DNA from: Chryseobacterium tructae
GTDB taxonomy: Bacteria; Bacteroidota; Bacteroidia; Flavobacteriales; Weeksellaceae
Direction of reading: 5' to 3'
Length of the DNA stretch: 64,000 nt
Assembly: GCF_030409875.1 (NCBI RefSeq)
Contig: NZ_JAUFQR010000001.1
Span: 4,278,001 to 4,342,000 of the forward strand
Shown here: piece after piece, positions 17,877-27,219 of the stretch
Layout of the letters: every line of letters begins with the position of its first letter
How positions within the stretch are numbered: position 1 is the first letter of the stretch
Made by a program: the position numbers and the translations under genes
Notes under the pieces: generated by a model
Database searches by the model: none
Told to the model about the DNA's origin: nothing
The model's input: only the letters and a program-made list of their open reading frames with translations

Positions 17877-18416
17877 ATGAAAATATTAGCATTTGCAGGC
17901 AGTAGTTCTTCTACTTCCATCAACCGGGAACTGGTAAAGTTTGTTGTAAAGGATTTCCAGAATGAAGAGATCAATCTCCTTGACCTTAATGACTTTACAA
18001 TGCCTGTTTTTTCTGTGGATCTTGAAAAGAAAGGATTTCCGGATGAAGCCCATCAGTTTCTCAAGGCCATTGAAGAATGTGATGTTATTATTTGCTCTCT
18101 TGCAGAGCATAACCGATCTTATAGTGCTGCTTTTAAAAATGTTTTTGATTGGGCATCAAGGATTAATGTAAAAGTTTTCCAAAACAAGCCCATGCTTTTG
18201 ATGAGCACTTCTCCCGGCGGATATGGCGGCGGAAATGTGATGAATACAGCTAAAACATTTTTCCCACAATTTGCAGCCGATATCAAGGATACTTTTTCAC
18301 TACCAAAGTTCTATGAGAATTTTGATCTTGAAAGCGGAATCATCAATCCAGATATACTAAGCGAGCTGAAAACAAAGATTGAAAACTTTAAAAATACAAT
18401 TACAACCAATGACTAA
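17877..18416 (+). CDS. NADPH-dependent FMN reductase family protein
   Basis: The 179-residue flavodoxin-like protein starts with an FMN phosphate-binding loop (AGSSSSTSINRELVKF). It has AEHNRSYSAAFKNVFDW, typical of the family, and MSTSPGGYGGGNVMNTA at the isoalloxazine edge. Members reduce FMN, quinones or azo compounds with NAD(P)H. Set between a pirin and OsmC/YjdI genes, a role in redox stress is likely but inferred. Its last 8 bases overlap the start of the TMEM175 gene, indicating translational coupling. Confidence 0.9.
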   Translation: MKILAFAGSSSSTSINRELVKFVVKDFQNEEINLLDLNDFTMPVFSVDLEKKGFPDEAHQFLKAIEECDVIICSLAEHNRSYSAAFKNVFDWASRINVKVFQNKPMLLMSTSPGGYGGGNVMNTAKTFFPQFAADIKDTFSLPKFYENFDLESGIINPDILSELKTKIENFKNTITTND

Positions 18417-18987
18417 GGGAAGACTGGAAGCTTTCAGTGATGGAGTCATGGCTATCATTATCACGATCATGGTTCTTGAACTGAAAGTGCCTGAAGGAAG
18501 CAGCTGGACAAGTCTCAAACCTCTTCTTCCTAAATTTTTAGCCTATATTTTCAGTTTCATTTATGTAGGTATTTACTGGAACAACCACCATCACTTGTTT
18601 CAGACGGTAAGAAAAGTGAATGGCAGCATTCTTTGGGCGAATCTTCATCTTCTATTCTGGCTTTCTATGATGCCTATTGCTACGGAATGGATTGGTACCA
18701 CAGGTTTTGCGAAAAATCCTGTTGCTACTTATGGAGTCGCCTTAGTAATGTGTGCAATTGCTTATACTATTCTGGAGAATCTTATCATCAAATATGAAGG
18801 TGAAAGTTCTAAGCTAAAGGAAGCTATTCATTCAAAATATAAAGAAAATATATCCATTATATTTTATGTTCTGGGGATCGCTACTTCATTTTTTTATCCT
18901 TATATTGCCATAGGTTTTTATTACATTGTGGCTCTTATATGGCTGATTCCGGACAGAAGAATCGAAAAAACATTAAAAGACAATTAA
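18409..18987 (+). CDS. TMEM175 family potassium channel-like protein (DUF1211)
   Basis: The start at 18409 (MTKGRLEAFSDGVMA) is chosen because it gives the family signature RxxxFSD in the first helix; an upstream ATG lies inside the previous gene's end. The 192-residue protein has six predicted membrane helices. Bacterial TMEM175 proteins form tetrameric, weakly selective K+ channels in the cytoplasmic membrane. Finding one in a stress operon is unusual enough to note. It overlaps the FMN reductase gene by 8 bp and ends one base before yjdI starts. Confidence 0.88.
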   Translation: MTKGRLEAFSDGVMAIIITIMVLELKVPEGSSWTSLKPLLPKFLAYIFSFIYVGIYWNNHHHLFQTVRKVNGSILWANLHLLFWLSMMPIATEWIGTTGFAKNPVATYGVALVMCAIAYTILENLIIKYEGESSKLKEAIHSKYKENISIIFYVLGIATSFFYPYIAIGFYYIVALIWLIPDRRIEKTLKDN

Positions 18988-18988
18988 T

Positions 18989-19207
18989 ATGGAAACACAC
19001 GAATATCCCAACGGCGACATTACTGTCATCTGGCAGCCTCAGAAGTGTATCCACTCGGCTGTATGTGTAAAAATGCTTCCCAAGGTCTATAATCCGAAAG
19101 ACAGACCCTGGATAAAAGCAGAAAACGCAACCCCGGAAGAACTAAAGGCACAGATAGATCAATGCCCATCAGGAGCATTAAGTTATAAATTCAATACTGA
19201 AAAATAA
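18989..19207 (+). CDS. YjdI family (4Fe-4S) mono-cluster protein
   Basis: The 72-residue protein matches YjdI: YPNGDITVIWQPQKCIHSAVC at the start, then LPKVYNPKDRPWI and the closing DQCPSGALSYK. The cysteines in KCIHSAVC and QCPSGAL, plus a nearby histidine, fit a small iron-sulfur-binding module. Function is unknown. In E. coli yjdI is next to the GNAT gene yjdJ; here a YjdJ-like gene is two positions downstream, so the association is kept. It overlaps the OsmC gene by one base. Confidence 0.9.
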   Translation: METHEYPNGDITVIWQPQKCIHSAVCVKMLPKVYNPKDRPWIKAENATPEELKAQIDQCPSGALSYKFNTEK

Positions 19208-19602
19208 TGGCAGTAACGGTAAAAGCAATTTTAGGAAAGACAAAATATTACACAGAGGTAACAGCGGGAGAAAATACAATTATTACCGATGAACCTATAG
19301 ATAAAGGCGGACAGAACAAAGGTTTCAATCCCATGGAAATTCTGGCGACATCTTTGGCAAGCTGTACGGCAGCTACTCTAAGAATGTACATCGAAAGAAA
19401 GGAATGGGAGGTGGAAAACATCAATGTAGAAGTGGAACTTGAAAATTATCCGTTGACCAAAAGAGCCATCTTCAAAAGAGATATTACCTTTGAAGGGGTC
19501 TTGGATGACGAACAAATGAAAAGACTTCATACCATTGCTGATGCATGCCCTGTACATAAAATATTAACCAACGACATAGAAATACTAACTAAATTCTCAT
19601 AA
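19207..19602 (+). CDS. OsmC family peroxiredoxin-like protein
   Basis: The 131-residue protein carries the two redox cysteines of OsmC/Ohr proteins: one in SLASCTAATLRMY and one in DACPVHKIL. GFNPMEILATSLAS is the conserved lead into the first. OsmC proteins reduce organic hydroperoxides in the cytoplasm using thiol donors. The gene overlaps yjdI by one base and ends three bases before the acetyltransferase, so it sits in the middle of an operon with redox character. Confidence 0.92.
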   Translation: MAVTVKAILGKTKYYTEVTAGENTIITDEPIDKGGQNKGFNPMEILATSLASCTAATLRMYIERKEWEVENINVEVELENYPLTKRAIFKRDITFEGVLDDEQMKRLHTIADACPVHKILTNDIEILTKFS

Positions 19603-19605
19603 AAC

Positions 19606-19893
19606 ATGATCGAAGTAAAACAAAACAACGACGAAAAACACGGAAGTTTTGAAGCTTTCATAGATGGAAGACGCGCAGGAATGATGACGTACACCTGGGC
19701 CGGAGAAGAAAGATTTATTATTGACCACACGGAGGTGGAAGAAGCTTACAACGGAAAAGGGGTAGGTAAGGAAATGCTTTTGGCAGCTGTAGATTTTGCA
19801 AGGAAAAACGGGAAGAAGATCATTCCACTTTGCCCTTTTGCTAAAGCCAGTTTCCAGAAGAGTGAGGAATTGCAGGATGTTTTAGTGAATTAA
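19606..19893 (+). CDS. Small GNAT-family N-acetyltransferase (YjdJ-like), copy 2
   Basis: The 95-residue minimal GNAT protein has the acetyl-CoA loop AYNGKGVGKEMLLAAVDFA and the closing KKIIPLCPFAKASFQK motif. The early AFIDGRRAGMMTYTW and ERFIIDHTEV strands are typical of COG2388. It is a paralogue of the protein at 16597, with the same order of motifs. It is the last gene of the operon and is followed by a strong terminator. The acetyl acceptor is unknown. Confidence 0.9.
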   Translation: MIEVKQNNDEKHGSFEAFIDGRRAGMMTYTWAGEERFIIDHTEVEEAYNGKGVGKEMLLAAVDFARKNGKKIIPLCPFAKASFQKSEELQDVLVN

Positions 19894-19917
19894 TCACGGT
19901 TTCCACCCTTACAATAC

Positions 19918-19948
19918 AAACCTTTCAGAGTAAATCTGGAAGGTTTTT
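19918..19948 (+). terminator. Terminator at the end of the stress/redox operon
   Basis: A 12-bp stem (19918-19929 with 19935-19946, one G-T pair) with a 5-nt loop is followed by T-rich sequence. Confidence 0.85.
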
Positions 19949-20357
19949 TCTTTAAATGGGAAATCATTTTCATTTTAACGCTAAGTTCGCAAGGGTTTTA
20001 TTTAAATTAATATAAAGAGTTCGCAAGGGCGTTTCACTTAGCAAAGCTCCTTATTCCACACTAGGTTCTTTCTTAACGCAAAGTTTATTTTGGATTATAC
20101 TAAATTTTAAATGAACAACGAGAGAATCGATTTGATGAAGCCAACGGTTATCATTAGCTTAGAAATAGTATATAGTTTTAAGATGAAAACATAGAGAATA
20201 ATTACTTTTAGAAGCTTCATAACTCCCTACTTCCAGCTCCCAGCTTCCAAACTTTCTGAAAATATACGTTTCATCCCAAGCTTAGATTACTTCCCTTGAG
20301 TAATTATATAAAAATTGCCCATGAATTAAATTCACGATTCACGATGGTTCTTTTTTA
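19949..20357. other. Gene-free spacer with short repeated words
   Basis: No gene is supported. The word GTTCGCAAGGG occurs twice (near 19986 and 20020), and a CT-rich tract with CTTCCAGCTCCCAGCTTCC lies at about 20224-20250. These look like the low-complexity repeats common in intergenic DNA of this group. Confidence 0.45.
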
Positions 20358-20365
20358 TATATTTG
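20358..20365 (+). promoter_or_regulatory. Bacteroidetes -7 element for the symporter gene
   Basis: TATATTTG (TAnnTTTG) ends 20 bases before the ATG at 20386. Confidence 0.5.
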
Positions 20366-20385
20366 CTAAAATTTAAAATCTAAGC

Positions 20386-21945
20386 ATGAATTCAGGAACT
20401 GTCCTTTTGCTGTTTGTCTTTATCTACTTTATCGGCCTTTTGGTAATTTCATATTTTACCAGCCGAAATTCTGACAACCAGTCTTTCTTTATTGGTAATA
20501 AAAAAAGTAAATGGTGGCTTGTTGCATTTGGAATGATAGGCACCAGCTTAAGTGGTGTTACCTTTATTTCAGTTCCGGGAACTGTTGGAAAAATGACCGG
20601 TTCCGAATATATTTATGGAGGTTTTGAATATTATATGATGGTGATTGGTTTTTTCATCGGATATTTTATTGTAGCTGCTATTCTGCTGCCTCTGTATTAT
20701 AAGATGAACCTCACCTCTATTTATACGTATCTGGGAAAAAGATTCAATGTAGAAGCGCATAAGATTGGATCTATCTTTTTTATTATTTCAAGAGCGATTG
20801 GTGCTACAGCAAGATTATATCTGGTGGTGAATGTATTGCAGATCTTCCTTCTTGAAGGATTAGGAGTTCCTTTTTGGGTAACTTCAATGGTTCTTTTGCT
20901 AATGGTTCTTCTCTATACTTTTGAAGGCGGAGTAAAAACTATTGTCATTACGGATACTTTACAGACTTCTTTTATGATTATCAGCTTGGTGGCCTGTATC
21001 GTCTATATTTTGTCTAATCTGAACCTGTCTTTTGGTGAAGCTTATACGATATTAGAACAAAAGAATTATACCCATTTTATCAATTTTGATCCTAATTCCA
21101 AGACTTTTTTCCTTAAAACCATCCTCGGTGGAATTTTCATTACCATTGCCATGACAGGACTGGATCAGGAAATGATGCAGAAAAATATCTCTGTAGACAA
21201 TCTTAAAAATTCAAAGAAAAATATGTTAACCTTTGCAGGAACCCTTCTGTTGGTTAATCTTGCCTTCTTATTCTTAGGGGGGCTACTCTATCTTTTTGCT
21301 TTGCAACATGGTGCAGAATATGGAACAACAGGAACAGATCCAATTACCAATATTTTTGGGTTCAAAGATGCAGCAGGAAATATCAAGAATATTATGGGGG
21401 ATGATCTTTTCCCTGCACTATCTCTTAATGGGCATTTCCCAATGATGATTTCCGTTATTTTTATTATCGGATTGATTTCAGCATTATTCCCTTCTGCTGA
21501 TGGAGCTTTAACGGCTGTAACAAGTTCGTATTGTGTAGATTTATTAAATCTAAACGAAGATAAAACGAAGACTGAAAAAGAGAAGAAAAGGCTTCGTATG
21601 AAAGTCCACTTAACATTCACTGTGATGTTCTTCATCCTGATCATGGTCTTCAAAGCTCTGAATGACAAATCTATTGTCTACTTGATTATGGAAATTGCCG
21701 GATACACTTATGGGCCATTATTAGGACTTTTTGCTTTCGGAATCTTTACTAAGTTCCATATCTCCAAAAAGTATTCAATTCTTATGGTGACTATTTTAGC
21801 CCCTATAATCACTTATTTAATCAATTTTGCGGTGACAACCTACACCGATTACAGAATTGGTGTGGAGCTGATTGTTCTGAATGGATTATTGACATTCATT
21901 GGGCTATGGCTGGTGAAAGATAAGCAGCATTTGAGAGTTGTTTAG
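20386..21945 (+). CDS. Sodium/solute symporter (SSS family)
   Basis: The 519-residue protein has about 13 hydrophobic helices and family features: a first helix with LVISYFTSRN, SDNQSFFIGNKKSKWWLVAFGM, GTSLSGVTFISVPG, and the TFEGGVKTIVITDTLQTSFM stretch typical of SSS proteins. SSS carriers import sugars, amino acids, nucleosides or sialic acid with sodium across the inner membrane. Substrate-binding genes are absent nearby, so the substrate is not assigned. It has its own promoter element and a strong bidirectional terminator. Confidence 0.92.
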   Translation: MNSGTVLLLFVFIYFIGLLVISYFTSRNSDNQSFFIGNKKSKWWLVAFGMIGTSLSGVTFISVPGTVGKMTGSEYIYGGFEYYMMVIGFFIGYFIVAAILLPLYYKMNLTSIYTYLGKRFNVEAHKIGSIFFIISRAIGATARLYLVVNVLQIFLLEGLGVPFWVTSMVLLLMVLLYTFEGGVKTIVITDTLQTSFMIISLVACIVYILSNLNLSFGEAYTILEQKNYTHFINFDPNSKTFFLKTILGGIFITIAMTGLDQEMMQKNISVDNLKNSKKNMLTFAGTLLLVNLAFLFLGGLLYLFALQHGAEYGTTGTDPITNIFGFKDAAGNIKNIMGDDLFPALSLNGHFPMMISVIFIIGLISALFPSADGALTAVTSSYCVDLLNLNEDKTKTEKEKKRLRMKVHLTFTVMFFILIMVFKALNDKSIVYLIMEIAGYTYGPLLGLFAFGIFTKFHISKKYSILMVTILAPIITYLINFAVTTYTDYRIGVELIVLNGLLTFIGLWLVKDKQHLRVV

Positions 21946-21990
21946 ATGTAAAAACTTCAGGATTCCAACTTTTGGATCTTTATAAAAAGT

Positions 21991-22027
21991 AAAAAGGCTG
22001 TTTTCTTTTGTAGAAAACAGCCTTTTT
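21991..22027. terminator. Bidirectional terminator between symporter and protease genes
   Basis: A perfect 16-bp stem (21991-22006 with 22012-22027) starts with five A residues and ends with five T residues, so it can serve both convergent genes. Confidence 0.9.
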
Positions 22028-22042
22028 ATCAATTGATATTAT

Positions 22043-24274
22043 TTATTCTTTAATCCATTTTATGGTTCTTTCAAAAGTTTTCGTTTTAACTTTAATCAAA
22101 TAATCTCCTTTTATAAGCTGAGCTACATTAAAAACACCTAGGTTATTGTGATCCGGCTTATTATTCAACTTATTCAACACCAACTTCCCGCTTACATCAT
22201 ATATCGTGAGATCATATCCTTCATTGGTATTTGGAAATTTAATATTAAGAATTCCTTTACCTGGGTTAGGATATATGACAAATACATCTTTATTTCCGGC
22301 TACTTCATTTACAGCCAATACATCTTTACTGATTGTAAAATTAATCAGATTAATATTAAAAAATACATTCCCTGCTCCTACTACCATAATTCTGGCTGTT
22401 GTTGTATTGATGTCAGGAATAGTGATGCTCTCAGAACCATCATTTGGAGTGGAAGCTACCAGAGTAGTTGGGTAAGTAAGACCTCCATCTGTTGAAAGTA
22501 AAATACTTACATTGGAACAATTTACAGGGGCAGCGGTGGTATTGGCTACATCCCAAGTTATCGTCTGTGTAGAGTTAGCAGTCCATGTTACTGCGGTATT
22601 AGGGGCAGTTACCTTAAATGGACCAGAGTTTCCATCCACCGTAATGATTGCATCATCATTGGCTACTCCTCCACAACCTGCATTATTATCTCTTACCGTA
22701 AGCCTAAATTCCATTGTTCTTGCATAAGATGGCAGAATTTCTCCTTTTGATGTGGTATTATTGATAATACTTGTCAGTCTTGGAAAGTACCTATAGGAAA
22801 CCGTTTCCGGCACAAATGACCTGAATATAGCCGCATTTCCAGTTGGAGTATTCCAGTTTCCTTCAGGCCCGTTATCATTTTGTTCCCAGCAATAAGTAAG
22901 TGCATTGTTTTCAGCATCTATTGCAGAACCCGTAAGCTTAAATGGTGTTCCTTTCGGTATTGTATAATTACTTCCTGCATTCACCGTAGGAGCAGTGTTG
23001 CTAACAGGATTTGTCACCTGGCAAGTTGTTGATGCTACTGCTGTGGTAATAGATTGAAATGACCGGGTATGAAAAATAGGAATACTGTTATTTGCCAGAT
23101 TATTTAAAGTTCCGCAAATTCCGGCATATGCCATAATTGTAATTCCGCTTCCCGGTTCTACAGCATCACTCGCTTCCCGGTTACCGTTACAACTTCCTGT
23201 TACTGCATTAAAAGTATGTGGTCCCCAAAACTGATGTCCTACTTCATGAGCAACATAATCAATATCATAAGGATCACCCACCGGGTTACCTCTACCCGTG
23301 ATCCCTTTTCCTTTATAATCAGGATCACATATACCATAATAAGCTAATCCGCCGCCGCCTGTGCTAAAAGTATGTCCTATATCATAACTATTAATTCCAA
23401 TTATGGCATTAATCTGAGTCTGGCTTTCCTCAATCAATACATCTGAATCGTTATTACCATTGAAAGGATCTGTATTAGGATCTGTAAAAACAAGACTGGC
23501 CTCATTAGGAACTAATATCAATCTCACAGCCACCTCTTGCTCATAAACACCATTTACTCTGTTCACAGTCGTTACAATGGCAGACAGCGTTTGAGCTACC
23601 GTAGGAGAAGCTTGTCCTGTTGCAGCTTTTGCATATTCACCTGTACAAGCTACTGCAAACCGGAAAATTCTAATTTGGTTTCCTACGCCCGGAGTAACGC
23701 TTTTTTGGGCATTTTTTTTTTCTACTTCAAATTTTTCATCTTTGGTTCCGCAAATCATGGGATTCTTATTAATTAAATCCTCTTTTTTATAAATAATATA
23801 ATGATCAATATCATTTTTTGCATAAGGATCAATATAGGTATCCCCTGTCACCACAGATTTTATCTGAGCATGAAATCCCAACTCTGTAAAGTCTAATTTT
23901 AAAGTTGCGTATTGATCATCAACTCCTTGCCCTGTAAAAGTAACCAACTGGGGGAATTTATCAGCTAGCTCAGGAGCCATTACTGCAGATTTCCAGATTT
24001 TGAATTTTGCTTTTGTTCCATCTGGCATAGGCAAAATAATAATGGGAGCTTTATCTTTATAATCAGTATCCCTCAACTCCGGAACTGATTGAAAATAGCT
24101 TTTCATGCCGGCTACATCTAATTTGTAGGTGAGAAATCTTTCCGGCTGTATCAATCTGTCACCTTGCTTAGCACTGACAGATCTTTCACTAATTTTTGTA
24201 AAAAAATCCTGTGCCTTCCCTAAAGAAATGGATATCATAAATATCCCTAGATAAAGTAATTGTTTAATTTTCAT
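22043..24274 (-). CDS. Secreted reprolysin-type (M12B-like) zinc metalloprotease with type IX secretion tail
   Basis: The 743-residue protein has a signal peptide (MKIKQLLYLGIFMISISLGKA), a propeptide region, and the extended zinc site HEVGHQFWGPHTF (HExxHxxGxxH, near residue 343) with a later methionine in ITIMAYAGICG that fits a Met-turn. Then come Ig/PKD-like beta domains with a proprotein-convertase-P-like middle. The C-terminal ~80 residues (YPNPGKGILNIKF, LTIYDVSGKLV, KGDYLIKVKT) are a type A sorting domain for the type IX secretion system. It should be exported to the surface or medium, as an exoprotease. Substrates are unknown. Confidence 0.93.
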   Translation of the reverse strand: MKIKQLLYLGIFMISISLGKAQDFFTKISERSVSAKQGDRLIQPERFLTYKLDVAGMKSYFQSVPELRDTDYKDKAPIIILPMPDGTKAKFKIWKSAVMAPELADKFPQLVTFTGQGVDDQYATLKLDFTELGFHAQIKSVVTGDTYIDPYAKNDIDHYIIYKKEDLINKNPMICGTKDEKFEVEKKNAQKSVTPGVGNQIRIFRFAVACTGEYAKAATGQASPTVAQTLSAIVTTVNRVNGVYEQEVAVRLILVPNEASLVFTDPNTDPFNGNNDSDVLIEESQTQINAIIGINSYDIGHTFSTGGGGLAYYGICDPDYKGKGITGRGNPVGDPYDIDYVAHEVGHQFWGPHTFNAVTGSCNGNREASDAVEPGSGITIMAYAGICGTLNNLANNSIPIFHTRSFQSITTAVASTTCQVTNPVSNTAPTVNAGSNYTIPKGTPFKLTGSAIDAENNALTYCWEQNDNGPEGNWNTPTGNAAIFRSFVPETVSYRYFPRLTSIINNTTSKGEILPSYARTMEFRLTVRDNNAGCGGVANDDAIITVDGNSGPFKVTAPNTAVTWTANSTQTITWDVANTTAAPVNCSNVSILLSTDGGLTYPTTLVASTPNDGSESITIPDINTTTARIMVVGAGNVFFNINLINFTISKDVLAVNEVAGNKDVFVIYPNPGKGILNIKFPNTNEGYDLTIYDVSGKLVLNKLNNKPDHNNLGVFNVAQLIKGDYLIKVKTKTFERTIKWIKE

Positions 24275-24537
24275 TGTTTATGTCGTTTGATTTTAAATAA
24301 ATAATTATAAATCTAAACAATAAACACATACAAAAAAACAAACATTCTCATTTATTCATAATAACAATATAAATTATAATTATCTGTAAATTAAATATGT
24401 AAAAACAATTAACATCATGAAAAATATTAATAAAACCATCCTATTTCCGCCCCTTAAATATTAAAATGATCTCCTAATTGTATCGGAAAATCACCCAATA
24501 TTTCATCATTTTCCCTTATAAAGGGATCTATTTTCAA
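24275..24537. other. Gene-free AT-rich spacer
   Basis: No gene or stable structure is supported apart from a 5-bp palindrome around 24513-24525. It must hold the promoter of the divergent protease gene, but no TAnnTTTG was found for it. Confidence 0.5.
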
Positions 24538-24545
24538 TATCTTTG
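24538..24545 (+). promoter_or_regulatory. Bacteroidetes -7 element for the gene at 24583
   Basis: TATCTTTG (TAnnTTTG) ends 37 bases before the ATG. Confidence 0.45.
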
Positions 24546-24582
24546 AGGGCAAGAATTAAAATAAAAAAACAGTATTAAAACT

Positions 24583-25101
24583 ATGAAAAAAATTATTTCA
24601 CTTTTCGTCTTTATATTAACATTCGGTTCTGTAGCAGCTCAGGAAAATTTTGAGGTGTCTACTTTAAGGATTGGGCCTTACAAGATCTTCATGGAAAAAA
24701 GTGAAGCAGAAAAAATTGCAGGGACTACAATCAAAATTTCCGACGGACAGCAAAAGAGTTTTGTAAAATACAATGGTGAGGCTATTAGTATTGAAGTTTT
24801 TCAGGGATATGGCGGAGCTGCAAAACCAGATGCTGTTACCATTGCCGGAATGACCACTACCAGTAAAAAATTTAAAACCAAAAGTGGAATGGGTGTTGGA
24901 AGTACCAGAGATGAGCTTATCAATGCTTACAAAAACTACCCTATATTCAGTGTTCGTCCTGAGGTTGATGAAAATGGCAAGCGTATTAAAGATGCAGGAT
25001 ATTTTAATATTGAAGACTATGATGCCGGAACTCAGTTAACATTTAAATTTGTTAATAATATTGTCACTGAAATTACTGTTTATATCAACGAAGGCTGTTA
25101 A
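24583..25101 (+). CDS. Secreted protein of unknown function
   Basis: The 172-residue protein starts with a signal peptide (MKKIISLFVFILTFGSVAAQ). The mature part includes LRIGPYKIFMEKSEAEKIAG, GMGVGSTRDELINAYKNYP and YDAGTQLTFKFVNNIVTEI. The last two blocks resemble the short alpha/beta repeats seen in small periplasmic proteins that track a predicted ligand. I do not recognise a named family. It is monocistronic, with a promoter element upstream and a hairpin terminator after the stop. It contains no catalytic or lipidation motif. Confidence 0.75.
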   Translation: MKKIISLFVFILTFGSVAAQENFEVSTLRIGPYKIFMEKSEAEKIAGTTIKISDGQQKSFVKYNGEAISIEVFQGYGGAAKPDAVTIAGMTTTSKKFKTKSGMGVGSTRDELINAYKNYPIFSVRPEVDENGKRIKDAGYFNIEDYDAGTQLTFKFVNNIVTEITVYINEGC

Positions 25102-25126
25102 AAGCAGGAAAATATTCAAATAAAAC

Positions 25127-25155
25127 AAAATCCGGGTTTTTATATCCGGATTTTT
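25127..25155 (+). terminator. Terminator after the gene at 24583
   Basis: A 9-bp stem (25127-25135 with 25146-25154) with a 10-nt loop ends in five T residues. Confidence 0.75.
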
Positions 25156-25211
25156 GCATTTCCATAAGCCGGTAAAAAATTGTAAATTCGCGTGCAAATA
25201 AATCAGATATA

Positions 25212-26063
25212 ATGAGTAAAAGTATCGAAGAGTTAAAATCTCTTACTACGCAGATCAGAAGAGACATTTTAAGAATGGTTCACGCTGTAAATTCAGGACA
25301 CCCGGGAGGAAGCTTAGGCTGTACAGAGTACTTTACAGCACTTTACGGAAAGGTGATGAACTATCATCTTCCTTTTACGATGGAAGGCAAAAATGAAGAT
25401 CATTTTTATCTATCAAATGGACATATTTCTCCTGTATACTACTCTACTTTGGCAAGATTCAACTTCTTCCCGGTAGAAGAGCTGAAAACTTTCAGAAAGC
25501 TTGATTCAAGATTACAAGGCCACCCAACTACTCACGAAGGTCTTCCAGGGATCAGAATTGCTTCAGGTTCTTTAGGACAAGGGCTTTCTGTAGCTTTAGG
25601 AGCTGCTTTAGGTAAGAAAATGGACGGAGATCAATCTCTTGTTTACACTCTTCACGGAGATGGTGAACTTCAGGAAGGTCAGATCTGGGAAGCACTGATG
25701 TTTGCTGCTGCTAAAAAAGTAGACAACATTATTTCTACCATCGACTACAACGGACGTCAGATTGACGGTGATACAGATGATGTATTAAGCCTTGGAAATC
25801 TTCACGCAAAACTTGAAGCTTTTGGATGGATTGTTTTAGAAGAAAAGAACGGTAACGATCTTGAAGCTGTAATCGGTATTCTTGAAAGAGCAAAAGCTGA
25901 AACAGGAAAAGGAAAGCCTGTAGCAATTATGCTTCACACAGAAATGGGTGCTGGAGTAGATTTCATGATGGGATCTCACGCTTGGCATGGTAAAGCTCCT
26001 AATGATGAGCAATTGGAAACGGCATTCAAACAATTGTATTTAGAAGCTCCTGCTGACTACTAA
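25212..26063 (+). CDS. Transketolase, N-terminal subunit
   Basis: The 283-residue protein is the thiamine-diphosphate-binding half of a split transketolase. It has [31 protein letters not shown], and the ThDP/metal motif [15 protein letters not shown] followed by [10 protein letters not shown] (GDG...N). Together with the following gene it would transfer two-carbon units in the non-oxidative pentose phosphate pathway. Splitting into two adjacent genes is natural in many bacteria and archaea. The 41-bp gap and clear stop confirm this is not one broken gene. Confidence 0.92.
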   Translation: MSKSIEELKSLTTQIRRDILRMVHAVNSGHPGGSLGCTEYFTALYGKVMNYHLPFTMEGKNEDHFYLSNGHISPVYYSTLARFNFFPVEELKTFRKLDSRLQGHPTTHEGLPGIRIASGSLGQGLSVALGAALGKKMDGDQSLVYTLHGDGELQEGQIWEALMFAAAKKVDNIISTIDYNGRQIDGDTDDVLSLGNLHAKLEAFGWIVLEEKNGNDLEAVIGILERAKAETGKGKPVAIMLHTEMGAGVDFMMGSHAWHGKAPNDEQLETAFKQLYLEAPADY

Positions 26064-26104
26064 TATCTAACTATCTGTTAAAATCTCGATTAATAAAAAT
26101 AAAA

Positions 26105-27051
26105 ATGAAATATACATATACAGAAAAAAAGGACACACGTTCAGGATTCGGAGCAGGATTAGCTGAGCTTGCTGACAAAAACCCTAATGTAGTAGCACTT
26201 TGTGCAGACCTTATCGGATCTTTGAAAATGGAGAAATTCATTGAAAAAGCTCCTGAAAGATTCATCCAGGTGGGTATTGCAGAAGCTAATATGATGGGAC
26301 TTGCTGCAGGTCTTAGCATCACTGGGAAAATTCCTTTTACCGGAACTTTCGCCAACTTCTCTACTTCAAGAGTATATGACCAGATTCGTCAGTCTATTGC
26401 TTACTCTGGAAAGAATGTAAAAATCTGTGCATCTCACGCAGGTCTTACATTAGGAGAAGATGGAGCTACTCACCAGGTATTGGAAGATATCGGGATGATG
26501 AAAATGCTTCCAGGAATGACTGTAATCAACCCTTGTGACTACAACCAGACCAAAGCGGCTACTCTTGCTATTGCTGATTTGAAGGCCCTGTATATTTAAG
26601 ATTCGGTAGACCAACTGTTCCTGTATTTATCCCTGAAGACATGCCTTTCGAAATCGGAAAAGGAATCATGCTTCAGGAAGGTACTGATGTAACGATTGTT
26701 GCAACAGGACACCTTGTATGGGAATCTCTTGTAGCTGCTGATGAGCTTGAAAAAGAAGGTATTTCTTGTGAGGTGATCAACATCCACACTATTAAGCCTC
26801 TTGATGAAGAGATCATCTTAAAATCTGTTGAAAAAACAGGTAAAATTGTAACGGCTGAAGAGCACAACTATCTTGGTGGTTTAGGAGAATCTATTGCGGG
26901 AATGCTTGCAAGAAGAAGACCTACAAGACAGGAATTCGTAGCAGTAAATGATACTTTCGGAGAATCTGCAACGCCTGCTGAATTGATGAAGAAGTATAAG
27001 ATTGATGCAGCAGCAGTAAAAGAAGCTGTAAAGAGAATCTTAGCTAACTAA
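26105..27051 (+). CDS. Transketolase, C-terminal subunit (one frame break)
   Basis: This is the pyrimidine-binding and C-terminal half of the split transketolase. [19 protein letters not shown] carries the catalytic glutamate region, and [21 protein letters not shown] and [14 protein letters not shown] are typical. The frame breaks at 26584-26585, where GG should be GGG. Restoring one G joins [20 protein letters not shown] and gives a 315-residue protein ending at 27051, the normal length. Loss of transketolase would be severe, so a sequencing error is the better explanation. A strong terminator follows. Confidence 0.92.
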
Positions 27052-27073
27052 TGATTAGCATTATCATAAAAAG

Positions 27074-27109
27074 CTCGGGCGGTTTCTTCGAAACCGCCCG
27101 AGTTTTTTT
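27074..27109 (+). terminator. Terminator after the transketolase genes
   Basis: A GC-rich 12-bp perfect stem (27074-27085 with 27091-27102) is followed by seven T residues. Confidence 0.92.
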
Positions 27110-27142
27110 ATTGAATCATTTAATGTCAGAGTTTGAATGATG

Positions 27143-27171
27143 AACCACTCCTCCGGTGGCGGGGAATGGTT
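27143..27171. repeat. Imperfect palindrome in the convergent spacer
   Basis: The ends AACCACTCCTC and GGGGAATGGTT pair at 9-10 of 11 positions. It has no T run and looks like a REP-type palindrome; its function is unknown. Confidence 0.4.
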
Positions 27172-27219
27172 ATGCATAATTGTCATGGTTGTAGCTTCTA
27201 CCCTACTTATTGTTTGTTT

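Noticed and set aside
22148..22727. Antisense frames inside the metalloprotease gene
   Set aside because: They mirror the beta-rich domains of the protease and have no signal, domain or promoter.
25212..27051. A single transketolase gene broken in the middle at 26064-26104
   Set aside because: The N-terminal subunit ends with a normal stop and the C-terminal subunit has its own ATG after a 41-bp gap; split transketolases are common. Only the break at 26584 is abnormal.
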